Below, in pieces: positions 1 through 8,850 of a DNA stretch of 64,000 nucleotides (the first letter of the stretch is position 1; each line of letters begins with the position of its first letter). The translations under genes and the position numbers were made by a program. Source of the DNA: an uncultured Flavobacterium sp. (GTDB taxonomy: Bacteria > Bacteroidota > Bacteroidia > Flavobacteriales > Flavobacteriaceae); assembly GCF_951805225.1 (NCBI RefSeq), contig NZ_OX638201.1, forward strand, positions 4,712,001-4,776,000. Direction: 5' to 3'. A model generated the notes under the pieces. That model did not search any database. It saw only the letters and a program-made list of their open reading frames with translations, and was not told the DNA's origin.

Positions 1-9
1 ACAAGCAGT

Positions 10-780
10 ATGATAAAAATTTTAACGCCCTTTGAAAAAATATCAAAATTAAACAAGACACTTATTTTAATTGCTTGGTTAGTTCTTTTGATTATTATTT
101 GGTTTGCAGCAACATCTGGCGAAAAACATCTTTTTCCTTCGCCGGCTCAGGTTTTAACCGGTTTTTCAGATCTGTATAAAGAAGGTTTGGTAGTGCATAT
201 TTTCAATTCATTGAAATTGTGTTTTATCTCGATTTTTTTAGCCACAATTATTTCCTTGTTTTTTGCTTATGCATGGCCAATTCCGTTATTAAAATCAGTT
301 TCTGAATTTATCACAAAATTTAGATTTTTACCTTTTACCGGACTTTCATTTTATATTACAATGGTAATTCATGAAGCACGAATGATGCAGGTTTGGATCT
401 TGGTTATTTTCCTGACTACTTTTTTAACAACATCATTAATTGCAGTTATCAAAGATATTCCGCAAGAAGAATTTGATCATGCAAAAATGCTAAAATGCAA
501 CCGTTGGGAAGTTCTCGTACAAGTTATTATTTTAGGAAGAATAGATTATGTAATTGATGTAATCAGACAAAATCTTGCCATTACCTGGATGATGCTTGTT
601 ACGGTAGAATCGATTGTGGTAGCTTCTGGAGGATTAGGGTTTTTAATCAAAAACTCTGATAAATTTATGAATACCGGAAGAATCATTGCACTTCAAATTA
701 TCATTTTATTAATAGGTCTTGGCTTAGATGCAGGAATAAATTTCTTAAGAAAAGCAGTATTTAGATATTCAAAAATATAA
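10..780 (+). CDS. ABC transporter permease, taurine/nitrate/sulfonate type
   Basis: This 256-residue integral membrane protein is the permease half of an ABC importer-like system. Hydrophobic segments lie at about residues 18-35, 66-90, 112-150, 190-212 and 225-242. An EAA-like cytoplasmic loop at about 153-176 is where such permeases contact the ATPase. The segment around E200 to G210 with a GGLGFLI motif is typical of the SsuC/TauC/NrtB family. The ATG is 9 nt from the window edge, and the stop is 2 nt before the ATPase gene, so the two form an operon. No substrate-binding protein is visible; it may lie upstream outside the window. The substrate is unknown. Confidence 0.85.
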   Translation: MIKILTPFEKISKLNKTLILIAWLVLLIIIWFAATSGEKHLFPSPAQVLTGFSDLYKEGLVVHIFNSLKLCFISIFLATIISLFFAYAWPIPLLKSVSEFITKFRFLPFTGLSFYITMVIHEARMMQVWILVIFLTTFLTTSLIAVIKDIPQEEFDHAKMLKCNRWEVLVQVIILGRIDYVIDVIRQNLAITWMMLVTVESIVVASGGLGFLIKNSDKFMNTGRIIALQIIILLIGLGLDAGINFLRKAVFRYSKI

Positions 781-782
781 TT

Positions 783-1613
783 ATGACACACGAATATAAA
801 GAGACACTTTTGTATGTAGAAAATCTTAGCGTTGGTTATGATGATACAATTATTATAAAAGATATAAGTCTTATAGAAAAAGATGTAATTAGAGAAGGTG
901 TTGATTGTACAGGTCAGGTTGTAGCTTTTGTTGGAAGATCAGGACGAGGAAAATCAACTTTCTTTAAAGCATTGACAGGATTAATTCCGACCAATTCCGG
1001 AAAAATATTAATTAGAGATTTCGAAAACAAAGAACCAAATGCAGCTAAACCTGTAAGCGAAGGAGACATTGGTTTTGTAGATCAAAAATATACTTTGTTC
1101 AGACATAAAACAGTTACTCAGGCGTTGAAATTTTCGTTAAGAAAAACAACACTTTCAAATACTGAAAAAGACGAAAAAATAAAGTTGTACCTAAAAGAAT
1201 GGGGATTAGAAAATTGTAAAGACAAATATCCTAACGAACTTTCCGGCGGACAAAGACAAAGAACCGCTATTATAGAACAATTGTTTTCATCTGATCAATT
1301 TATTGTTTTAGATGAACCTTTTTCAGGATTAGATGTTGGAAATATCGAAGAAGTAAAAAAATCATTTGAATTATTAGGTAAATCATCTGAGTTTAATACC
1401 GTTATTTTTTCTACGCATGATATTGAATTGGCAATTGAATTAGCACAAACCATTTATGTAATTGGACATCCAACTATTAATGGAAAAAAAGAAAATTACG
1501 GAACTATTGTAGCAAAATACGACCTAAGAGACATGGGACTTTCATGGAAAGATTATTGCGATGATCACTTAAAATTATCAAAAGAAATTATTCACCAAAT
1601 GATGATTTCTTAA
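783..1613 (+). CDS. ABC transporter ATP-binding protein
   Basis: This 276-residue cytoplasmic ATPase powers the permease encoded just upstream. It has Walker A GRSGRGKS (51-58), a Q-loop around Q101, signature LSGGQ (153-157), Walker B IVLDEP (174-179) and H-loop H212. A stretch at about 33-45 before the core lengthens the beta hairpin compared with TauB/SsuB. It sits 2 nt after the permease stop and is followed within about 8 nt by the AAA+ gene, so the three are probably co-transcribed. The family assignment is firm; the transported substrate cannot be read from the sequence. Confidence 0.88.
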   Translation: MTHEYKETLLYVENLSVGYDDTIIIKDISLIEKDVIREGVDCTGQVVAFVGRSGRGKSTFFKALTGLIPTNSGKILIRDFENKEPNAAKPVSEGDIGFVDQKYTLFRHKTVTQALKFSLRKTTLSNTEKDEKIKLYLKEWGLENCKDKYPNELSGGQRQRTAIIEQLFSSDQFIVLDEPFSGLDVGNIEEVKKSFELLGKSSEFNTVIFSTHDIELAIELAQTIYVIGHPTINGKKENYGTIVAKYDLRDMGLSWKDYCDDHLKLSKEIIHQMMIS

Positions 1614-1621
1614 ATTTGAAT

Positions 1622-3154
1622 ATGTCAAAAAAGAACAATCCAATATCGATTATTGAAGAATCATTTTTGTCTCTAAAAAAATATTTAGAAACAAATGTAT
1701 CTACTAATGAAGCCGTTTTTACGGCTTCATTTATTATAGAACTGCAAAAAGAAACCAAGCAGATTCTAGAAATATGTAATATATTAAATCAAGATGCAGA
1801 TTTTATTCAGAAGCTTAATGAAACCGTAAATCCAGTTTTTTCTAAAGGTTTATTGTTTAAAGCAGAACACTTTTTTCTTTCGGATATTATTGATCTTTAC
1901 GAAAGAGAACCCGGACTTAAAAATGAAAAACAGGAATTTGTTCTGGCCTATTATTATGATGCTTTGCGCAATAAACATTTTGCAAACGAAAATTCTGTAA
2001 GCGAATTGAATCAGTTGGTTTTTACCGAGAATTTCAAAAACCTTCTTGTAAAAATTAAAAAAGAGAACAAGATAATTACTTCGAATGTTCAGCAAAACTA
2101 TTATATACTTCCGGAAATAATTATCGAAAAGAAACATAAAGGTTTAGAAGAAATTCTTATCGAATATCAAAACTTCATTTATTTTACATTTGGTAAAAAA
2201 TTTGAAAACACAACAGCTTTCAGTAATTATTTGGGTTTGAATACGAAAACATCAAAAACAGATAAAAAAGAAATAGACAATCTTCCTGAAGAAGATACAC
2301 TGGAAAAAGTTCTGAAAGAATTAAACGAATTAGTTGGTTTAGCAGAAGTAAAAAAAGATGTTTCAGAATTAATCAATCTTTTAGAAATACAAAAAAAGCG
2401 TTCAAAGCAAGGATTGAAAAATGTTGAGATTACTTTGCATACCGTTTTTCTGGGGCCGCCGGGAACAGGAAAAACTTCTGTAGCAAGACTTTTAAGCAGA
2501 ATTTTTAAACATTTGGGTTTTTTATCCAAAGGTCAAATGTTTGAAACAGACAGAGAAGGTTTAGTTGCAGGTTATGTTGGGCAAACAGCAACAAAAGTCA
2601 ATAATGCAGTAGAATCAAGTCTTGGCGGAGTATTATTTATTGATGAAGCTTATGCATTAACTCAAAATGCATTTGGAAATGATTATGGAGCAGAAGCCGT
2701 AAATACACTTTTGAAAAGAATGGAAGATCATAGGGAAGATCTGGCTGTCGTGGTTGCGGGATATACAGAACCTATGAAAATTTTTATAGAATCAAATCCG
2801 GGATTGCGTTCACGTTTCAACAGATATTTTCATTTTGATCATTTTACACCTTCAGAATTATTTCAAATTTTTGAATCATTTTGCTCGAAATCTGATTTTA
2901 TTATTTCGGATGAAGCCAAAGAAAAATTGACAGATACTTTTGAATTGCTTTACGAAAGTAAAAATGAAAGTTTTGGAAATGCCAGAGTCGTTCGGAATTT
3001 ATTTGAAAAATGCGTTCAGAATCAGGCAAATCGAATTGTGAAAATTAAAAAACTCACGAATAAAGTTTTAAAAACATTTACAGAAGAAGACATTCCGGAA
3101 CCAAAAGAAACGGAACAAAATGTTAATCTTGAAATGAAAAGTAAAGAGCAATAA
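1622..3154 (+). CDS. AAA+ ATPase, CbbX/SpoVK-like
   Basis: About 510 residues from the ATG at 1622; a TTG two codons upstream (1616) is a weaker start. The N-terminal 225 residues are a helical region I do not recognise. A CbbX/CfxQ-type AAA+ module follows, with Walker A GPPGTGKT near 278-285, Walker B VLFIDEA near 337-343, and a GLRSRF segment that supplies a sensor/arginine finger. CbbX-type proteins remodel other proteins using ATP. The gene lies 8 nt after an ABC importer ATPase gene, which suggests a link to that transporter. The C-terminus is charged (PKETEQ... KSKEQ). The target is unknown. Confidence 0.8.
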   Translation: MSKKNNPISIIEESFLSLKKYLETNVSTNEAVFTASFIIELQKETKQILEICNILNQDADFIQKLNETVNPVFSKGLLFKAEHFFLSDIIDLYEREPGLKNEKQEFVLAYYYDALRNKHFANENSVSELNQLVFTENFKNLLVKIKKENKIITSNVQQNYYILPEIIIEKKHKGLEEILIEYQNFIYFTFGKKFENTTAFSNYLGLNTKTSKTDKKEIDNLPEEDTLEKVLKELNELVGLAEVKKDVSELINLLEIQKKRSKQGLKNVEITLHTVFLGPPGTGKTSVARLLSRIFKHLGFLSKGQMFETDREGLVAGYVGQTATKVNNAVESSLGGVLFIDEAYALTQNAFGNDYGAEAVNTLLKRMEDHREDLAVVVAGYTEPMKIFIESNPGLRSRFNRYFHFDHFTPSELFQIFESFCSKSDFIISDEAKEKLTDTFELLYESKNESFGNARVVRNLFEKCVQNQANRIVKIKKLTNKVLKTFTEEDIPEPKETEQNVNLEMKSKEQ

Positions 3155-3159
3155 AAGGA

Positions 3160-3189
3160 AAAGAGTCGACAAGAAATTGCCGACTCTTT
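3160..3189 (+). terminator. hairpin terminator after the ABC/AAA+ operon
   Basis: A 9-bp perfect stem, AAAGAGTCG (3160-3168) with CGACTCTTT (3181-3189), and a 12-nt loop starts 5 nt after the AAA+ stop codon. Only a short T run lies inside the 3' arm, so termination strength is uncertain. Confidence 0.65.
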
Positions 3190-3307
3190 CATATATATAG
3201 GGTTGTTATTTTTGAAGTTAACTTATAAAATGGTGATTCCCGCCTTACTCAAAAACCGAGAATCAGTACCATTTTATAAAATTAGACACAGATATATCAC
3301 TCTGCAG

Positions 3308-3488
3308 TGCTTTGTCTTTCATGGGAACAAACTAGCTTTATTAATCCCAATGCTCTGTTTTTTTGAGGGTTACATTTCAGCAGAATCACTCCCTTTGCTT
3401 TGTCTTTTGTGGGAACAAACAAGCTTTATTAGTCCCATTGCTTTGCTTTTTTTGAAGGGTTGTATTTTAGCTTTGCTCATTCCCTTTG
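3308..3488. repeat. imperfect tandem repeat, two copies of about 88 bp
   Basis: Copy A (3308-3395) and copy B (3396-about 3488) both start TGCTTTGTCTTT, share GGGAACAAAC.AGCTTTATTA.TCCCA and end near a TCCCTTTG motif. They lie in the 441-bp gap between the AAA+ gene terminator and the GNAT gene. A 104-codon open frame (3203-3517) runs through them, but its translation follows the repeat, so I do not call it a gene. Nothing else is visible in the gap. Confidence 0.7.
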
Positions 3489-3630
3489 ATACAAAGTTAG
3501 TACAGAAGTACTCTTAGAAATTTATATAATTTTCGCCGTTTCTTATAGATTTTTCACATCAAGATGTTTCTACTTATATAACAGCACAATAAAAAAATGA
3601 GTATTTTTGAAATCTTATTTTTTTACTACA

Positions 3631-4077
3631 ATGAAACTGCAAATACAAGAACTTACAACAGTCGAAGAAATGTTGGCTCAAATTGATACAATGAGATTTC
3701 TTTATCCAAATATGTCCATCGAAAAATATAAAGCTTACCTTTCAGAGATGGTTCCGCATAATTATATTCAGATTGGCGTTTTTGAAAACGGAGTTTGTTT
3801 GGGTATTACCGGTTGTTGGTCAGCAACGAAACTTTGGACAGGAAAATATCTTGAAATCGATAATTTTGTCGTAAACCCAGAAGTTAGATCAAAAGGAATT
3901 GGAAAATTGCTGACAGATTATATCGAACAAAAAGCCATAGATTCAGATTGCAGCAGTATTGTTTTGGACGCTTTTACCGGAAATTTTGCTGCACATCGTT
4001 TTTATTATAATCAAGGATACGGACCAAAAGGTTTTCATTTTGTTAAAATATTAGATGAAAACAAAATGACTCACTAA
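3631..4077 (+). CDS. GNAT-family N-acetyltransferase
   Basis: A 148-residue cytoplasmic protein from the ATG at 3631; an in-frame TTG at 3607 would add eight residues with no supporting homology. It has the GNAT fold: the beta-4 strand region LEIDNFVVNPEVRSKGIGKLL contains the acetyl-CoA pyrophosphate-binding R-x-x-G-I-G motif, and a second conserved block (LDAFTGNFAAHRFYYNQGY) follows. The acceptor substrate is not predictable. It stands alone, with 96 bp before the flippase gene. Confidence 0.82.
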   Translation: MKLQIQELTTVEEMLAQIDTMRFLYPNMSIEKYKAYLSEMVPHNYIQIGVFENGVCLGITGCWSATKLWTGKYLEIDNFVVNPEVRSKGIGKLLTDYIEQKAIDSDCSSIVLDAFTGNFAAHRFYYNQGYGPKGFHFVKILDENKMTH

Positions 4078-4173
4078 TTTTAGCATCAAGTTTTTTTATT
4101 GAACCTATAAAATCAATATAAAACCAAAGAATTGGTTATTTTTGTTTTATAAATTTTTTTACACACATATATT

Positions 4174-5634
4174 TTGGGATTATATAAAAATCTATTCAAG
4201 CAAACTGCTATTTACGGATTAGCTACGGTTTTACCACGAATGCTAAGTTTTCTATTAGTTAGATTGTACACAGGTATTTTACCAACGGCAGAATACGGAG
4301 AAGTTTCGATCGTTTTGTCCTGGATGGTTTTCTTTAACGTGGTACTTTCTTATGGAATGGAAACCGCTTTTTTTAGATTTTACAGCAATGAAGAAGATAA
4401 GAAAAACGTAATTGCAACATCTACAATATCCATCTTTTGGTCGTCGATAATTTTCTTATTTGTAGCTTTAATTTTTAGAAACACACTAGCAAATCTTGCC
4501 GAAGTTGACGTACAATATGTTACCTATACCGTTTGGATTTTAGTTTTAGATGCTTTGGTTTTAATACCATTTTCTAAACTAAGAGCGAACCAAAGACCAA
4601 TGGTTTATGCAGCGATTAAAATTGGGAATGTAATAATCAATCTATTATTGAATATTTTCTTCTTAATATATTTGCCTAAACTTGCGGCTTCAAATCCTAA
4701 CTCAGTTTGGGATAATTTATATGTAGAGAATTTTCAAATCGCGTATATTTTCATTGCAAATCTTTTGGCGAGTTTGGCCACATTTATAGTGCTTTCGCCG
4801 AATTACCTTTCATTGGGAAGAAAATTTGATCCGGTTCTTTGGAAGAAAATGATGAAATATGGTTTGCCAATTCTGGTTGCTGGACTTGCATTTGCCGTTA
4901 ACGAGCATTTTGATAAAATTCTTTTAGGATATTTACTTCCCGAAAATTTAGCAAAATCTGAAGTTGGAGCCTATTCAGCTTGTTATAAATTAGGATTGTT
5001 TATGGTGTTGTTTGCAACGGCTTTTAGATTAGGAATAGAACCTTTCTTTTTCAGTCATGCTAAAAATGAAAATGCGCCTCAGACTTATGCCGTAATTACA
5101 AAATACTTTGTTATTCTGGGATCACTAATTTTATTGGGAGTAATTGTTTTTGCAGACGTTTTAAAATATCTTTTGCTTGACAATAAATCATATTGGGAAG
5201 CGATGAAAGTTGTTCCATTAATTATTTTGGCAAACTTCTTTTTAGGAATTTATAACAATTTATCGGTTTGGTATAAACTAACCGATAAAACAAAAATTGG
5301 AGCATATATTTCGATTGTGGGCGCTATTGTAACATTGGTTTTAAATTATTTTTTGATTCCAAAATATAGTTATTATGGTTCAGCAATTGCAACTATTTCT
5401 GCTTACGGAAGTATGATGTTGATTTCTTATATTTTAGGAAACAAATATTATCCAATACCTTATGATATGAATAAGATTGGCGCTTATTTAGGAATTTCAA
5501 TTGTGTTTTCGGCTATATCTTTTTATGGATTTAGAGAAAATTATTTTGTTGGAATTCCGTTATTTTTAGCCTTTATCTATTTTGTTTATCATAACGAAAA
5601 AGAGACAATTAAGGGAATTATGAATAGAAAGTAA
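4174..5634 (+). CDS. polysaccharide/oligosaccharide flippase (MATE-like, Wzx type)
   Basis: A 486-residue polytopic membrane protein with about 12-14 hydrophobic segments, of the multidrug/oligosaccharidyl-lipid/polysaccharide (MOP) flippase superfamily. The N-terminus reads GLYKNLFKQTAIYGLATVLPRM, as in flavobacterial O-antigen/lipid-linked sugar flippases. The best start is TTG at 4174; I see no ATG upstream, and the next Met lies inside the first conserved helix. The likely role is flipping undecaprenyl-linked glycans across the inner membrane. It is followed 28 nt later by dut, with which it is probably co-transcribed, and then by a sugar nucleotidyltransferase gene. Confidence 0.82.
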   Translation: MGLYKNLFKQTAIYGLATVLPRMLSFLLVRLYTGILPTAEYGEVSIVLSWMVFFNVVLSYGMETAFFRFYSNEEDKKNVIATSTISIFWSSIIFLFVALIFRNTLANLAEVDVQYVTYTVWILVLDALVLIPFSKLRANQRPMVYAAIKIGNVIINLLLNIFFLIYLPKLAASNPNSVWDNLYVENFQIAYIFIANLLASLATFIVLSPNYLSLGRKFDPVLWKKMMKYGLPILVAGLAFAVNEHFDKILLGYLLPENLAKSEVGAYSACYKLGLFMVLFATAFRLGIEPFFFSHAKNENAPQTYAVITKYFVILGSLILLGVIVFADVLKYLLLDNKSYWEAMKVVPLIILANFFLGIYNNLSVWYKLTDKTKIGAYISIVGAIVTLVLNYFLIPKYSYYGSAIATISAYGSMMLISYILGNKYYPIPYDMNKIGAYLGISIVFSAISFYGFRENYFVGIPLFLAFIYFVYHNEKETIKGIMNRK

Positions 5635-5662
5635 CAGTACTTTTTAAGTTGCAGAAATAAAA

Positions 5663-6097
5663 ATGAAAATACAAATTATCAATAAATCACAGCACGCATT
5701 ACCAAACTACGAAACAATTGCTTCGGCAGGAATGGATCTTCGTGCCAATTTAACTGAAGTTATTACGTTAAAACCATTAGAAAGAACAATAGTAAAAACC
5801 GGACTTTTTATTGAGTTGCCAATTGGTTATGAAGCACAAGTTCGACCAAGAAGCGGATTAGCAGCAAAAAGAGGTGTAACAGTTTTAAATTCTCCAGGAA
5901 CTATTGATGCAGATTATAGAGGAGAAATAGGTGTAATTTTGGTAAATTTATCAAACGAAGAATTTGTAATCGAAAACGGAGAAAGAATTGCACAATTAAT
6001 TATTGCCAAACACGAAAGAGCGGAGTGGATAGAAGTTGAAGAACTTACTGAAACATCAAGAGGCGAAGGCGGATTTGGAAGTACCGGAGTGAAATAG
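5663..6097 (+). CDS. dut: dUTP diphosphatase
   Basis: Trimeric dUTPase that hydrolyses dUTP to dUMP and PPi, keeping uracil out of DNA and supplying dUMP for thymidylate. All five family motifs are present: SAGMDLRA (21-28), RPRSGLAAKRG (61-71), GTIDADYRGEIGV (79-91, with catalytic Asp D82), NGERIAQL (105-112) and the Gly-rich C-terminal arm RGEGGFGSTG (133-142). The length of 144 residues is normal. The stop codon is the first part of a duplicated intergenic repeat. Confidence 0.95.
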   Translation: MKIQIINKSQHALPNYETIASAGMDLRANLTEVITLKPLERTIVKTGLFIELPIGYEAQVRPRSGLAAKRGVTVLNSPGTIDADYRGEIGVILVNLSNEEFVIENGERIAQLIIAKHERAEWIEVEELTETSRGEGGFGSTGVK

Positions 6098-6317
6098 TTT
6101 TCAGTCGCAGTAATAAGTTTCTGTACTTTGCGAACTTAAAAATGAAATGAAAAACTTTGTAATCTTTGCGAAAAAACCTTTGCGAACTTTGCGGTTAAAT
6201 AGTTTTCAGTCTTAGTTGCAGTCACAGTAATAAGTTTCTGTGCTTTGCGAACTTAAAAATGAAATGATAAAACTTAGCATTCTTTGCGAAAAATCTTTGC
6301 GAACTTTGCGGTAAAAA
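6093..6317. repeat. tandem direct repeat, two copies of about 105-120 bp, between dut and the nucleotidyltransferase gene
   Basis: Copy 1 (about 6093-6199) and copy 2 (about 6196-6317) share AAATAGTTTTCAGTC, CAGTAATAAGTTTCTGT, CTTTGCGAACTTAAAAATG and CTTTGCGAACTTTGCGGT. The second copy has an 11-12 bp insertion near its start. The left end overlaps the last codons of dut. Within each copy, CTTTGCGAA recurs about three times. No gene lies in this 319-bp gap. Confidence 0.8.
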
Positions 6318-6416
6318 TTTCAGCACAAGCAGAAAATAAATAACCGTCAAGGTTAAAAATTTAGAACCAAACTAAGAAGATTTTAGAAGATCTTCCCATA
6401 AAAAATAAATACAAAA

Positions 6417-7433
6417 ATGAAAATAATCGTTCCAATGGCAGGTCGAGGATCAAGACTAAGGCCACATACTTTAACAGTTCCTAAACCATTAATTCCTGTT
6501 GCAGGAAAATCAATCGTTCATCGTTTAGTCGAAGATATTGCCAAAATATTGAAAGAACCTATCGAAGAAGTTGCTTTTATTTTGGGAGATCCAGCTTTTT
6601 TTGGAGATGATCTTGTAGAAAGTTTAGAGGAATTGGCAGGAAGTTTAGGCGCAAAAGCTTCGATTTATCGTCAGGATTTACCATTAGGAACAGGTCACGC
6701 GATTATGTGTGCCAAAGAATCTTTATCAGGACCAGCAGTAATTGCTTACGCAGATACTTTAATCAGAGCCGATTTTGAATTAGATCCAGAAGCTGATGCT
6801 GTAATCTGGGTAAAACAAGTGGAACAGCCTGAAGCCTTTGGAGTTGTTAAATTAAATGCTAATAATGAAATTATAGAATTGGTTGAAAAACCAAAAGAAT
6901 TTGTTAGTGATTTAGCAGTTATCGGAATCTATTATTTTAAAGAAGTTGGAGATTTGAAAAAAGAACTTCAAGGCGTTTTGGATAATAATATTCAGAATGG
7001 TGGAGAATATCAAATCAATGACGGAATCAAAGCGATGATGGCAAACGGAAAAGTTTTTAAAACCGGAAGCGTTGACGAATGGATGGATTGCGGAAACAAA
7101 GATGTTACGGTTGAAACCAATTCAAGAATGTTAGGATTCTTGCATAATGATGGAGAACATTTAGTAGATTATGATGTAAAGCTGGATAATTCGACAATTA
7201 TTCCGCCTTGTTATATTGGAGAAAATGTAGTGTTGAAAAACACAACTGTTGGACCAAATGTATCTATTGGAAAAGGTTGCCATGTTACAGACAGTGTTAT
7301 CAAAAACAGTTTAGTTCAGACTTTTTCTCAAATAAAAAATGCAAATCTGGACAATGCAATGATTGGAAATCACGTTGTTTATGATGGGAAATTTACCAGT
7401 ATAAGTATTGGCGATTATTCGGTTTTAGAATAA
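6417..7433 (+). CDS. sugar-phosphate nucleotidyltransferase with left-handed beta-helix tail
   Basis: A 338-residue enzyme of the RmlA/GlmU/GCD1 class that transfers NMP to a sugar 1-phosphate to make an NDP-sugar. The N-terminus has the signature GRGSRLRPHTLTVPKPLIP (about 9-27). A conserved Asp in YADTLI (about D112) fits the metal site, and VEKPKEF is the usual E-K-P sugar-binding loop. From about residue 250 there are hexapeptide-like repeats (STIIPPCYIGENVVLKN..) as in bifunctional acetyltransferase-type tails. Sugar and nucleotide specificity cannot be read. It follows dut after a repeat-filled gap and precedes envelope genes. Confidence 0.85.
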   Translation: MKIIVPMAGRGSRLRPHTLTVPKPLIPVAGKSIVHRLVEDIAKILKEPIEEVAFILGDPAFFGDDLVESLEELAGSLGAKASIYRQDLPLGTGHAIMCAKESLSGPAVIAYADTLIRADFELDPEADAVIWVKQVEQPEAFGVVKLNANNEIIELVEKPKEFVSDLAVIGIYYFKEVGDLKKELQGVLDNNIQNGGEYQINDGIKAMMANGKVFKTGSVDEWMDCGNKDVTVETNSRMLGFLHNDGEHLVDYDVKLDNSTIIPPCYIGENVVLKNTTVGPNVSIGKGCHVTDSVIKNSLVQTFSQIKNANLDNAMIGNHVVYDGKFTSISIGDYSVLE

Positions 7434-7482
7434 ATTATAGTTTTAAATAGATTCGTTTTTGTTTAAATAATAAATATTAGAA

Positions 7483-8835
7483 ATGATACAAAAAGGAGTT
7501 TTAGCAATTTTATTTTTCGTTTTGCTTAGCAATCCAACTTCAGTTATGGCTCAAACCGAACCGGAAGATATTGCTATGGTAACAGATGAATATCAAGACT
7601 CTTTTTATGAATCATTAAAACAAAAAGGAATTGAAAATTATGACAAAGCCATTATATCATTAGAGAAATGTATTAAACTGAAACCTAATGATGCTGTAGC
7701 TTATTTTGAATTAGGAAAAAATTATTTGTCTCTAAAACAATATGGAAGCGCTCAGACGGCTTTTGAAAAAGCCACTCAATTAGACCCAAAGAATAAATGG
7801 TATTGGTTAGGAATTTATGATGTAAGTTATGAAACCAAAAACTATCCTTTGGCAATTGAAACGATTCAGAAAATAATGGTTTTTGATGAAGAATATAAAG
7901 ATGATTTGATTTCGTTGTATATGATTACCAATCAATATGACAAAGCACTTTTGGCGATTAATGAAATGAATGATAAATTCGGAAAATCAGAAGATCGTGA
8001 TCGATATAAAATGCAGATTTTATCTCAGGGAAAATATCAAAATGCTGAAATCACGAATCTGATTGATCAAATAAAAAAGAACCCAAAAGAAGAATCGAAT
8101 TATGTGAATCTGATTTTTCTATATTCAAAAGCAGAAGAAGCAGATAAAGCTGTAGAAGTTGCGAAACAATTGGCAAAGGAAATTCCAAATTCTGAATGGG
8201 GACAAGTAAGTTTGTTCAAAGGATATTTGGATTCAAATCAAGCCGACAAAGCAATTAAGGCGATGAATGTTATTTTATCAAGTTCAAAAATTGATACAAA
8301 AATTAAACATCGTACCTTAAATGAATTTTTAATTTATGTGAATAAAAATCCGCAATATGCACCGGATTTAGAAAAAGCAATATCTTATTTTGATAATGAT
8401 CCAAATGTTGATGTTGCAAAAGAAATTGGAAAGTTTTATCATAGTAAAGGTCAATTTGAAAATGCAATTAAATATTATGAAAAAGATTTAAAAGCAAATT
8501 CAGATACAGATCGCGAAACCAATTTGCTTTTGCTTGAAGCTTATGTTCAGGCAAAACAATTTGAACCAATGACCAAAAGAGCCATGACTATGATTGAAGT
8601 TTATCCGAGTCAATCGCAATTTTATTATTATGCAGGTTTAGGAAACAATAAATTACAACAATTTAAGAACGCAAAAACCGTTCTGGAAATGGGGCTTGAT
8701 TATGTTGTAGACGATAAAACGCTTGAAGCAAATTTTAATATTCAGCTTGGAGAAGCTTATAATGGTTTGGGAGACGCTAAGAAAAAAGAGGAATACTTTT
8801 TGAAGGCAAATGAATTATTGAAACAAAAAAAGTAA
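7483..8835 (+). CDS. secreted tetratricopeptide-repeat protein
   Basis: A 450-residue protein with a cleavable signal peptide (about residues 1-23, ending VMAQ). TPR motifs cover most of the mature part, clearest at about 52-110 (KAIISLEKCIKLKPNDAVAY then SAQTAFEKATQLDPKNKWYW) and near the C-terminus (AIKYYEKDLKANSDTD..). TPRs form protein-binding superhelices, here probably in the periplasm. Fifteen nucleotides separate it from the DUF4292 lipoprotein gene, so it, the lipoprotein and the EnvC-like protein form an operon. The partner is unknown. Confidence 0.85.
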   Translation: MIQKGVLAILFFVLLSNPTSVMAQTEPEDIAMVTDEYQDSFYESLKQKGIENYDKAIISLEKCIKLKPNDAVAYFELGKNYLSLKQYGSAQTAFEKATQLDPKNKWYWLGIYDVSYETKNYPLAIETIQKIMVFDEEYKDDLISLYMITNQYDKALLAINEMNDKFGKSEDRDRYKMQILSQGKYQNAEITNLIDQIKKNPKEESNYVNLIFLYSKAEEADKAVEVAKQLAKEIPNSEWGQVSLFKGYLDSNQADKAIKAMNVILSSSKIDTKIKHRTLNEFLIYVNKNPQYAPDLEKAISYFDNDPNVDVAKEIGKFYHSKGQFENAIKYYEKDLKANSDTDRETNLLLLEAYVQAKQFEPMTKRAMTMIEVYPSQSQFYYYAGLGNNKLQQFKNAKTVLEMGLDYVVDDKTLEANFNIQLGEAYNGLGDAKKKEEYFLKANELLKQKK

Positions 8836-8850
8836 AAGGGAGGATTTTAA

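Noticed and set aside
3203..3517. 104-codon open frame after the AAA+ gene
   Set aside because: It is a translation of the 88-bp tandem repeat and has no recognisable domain, start context or coding pattern.
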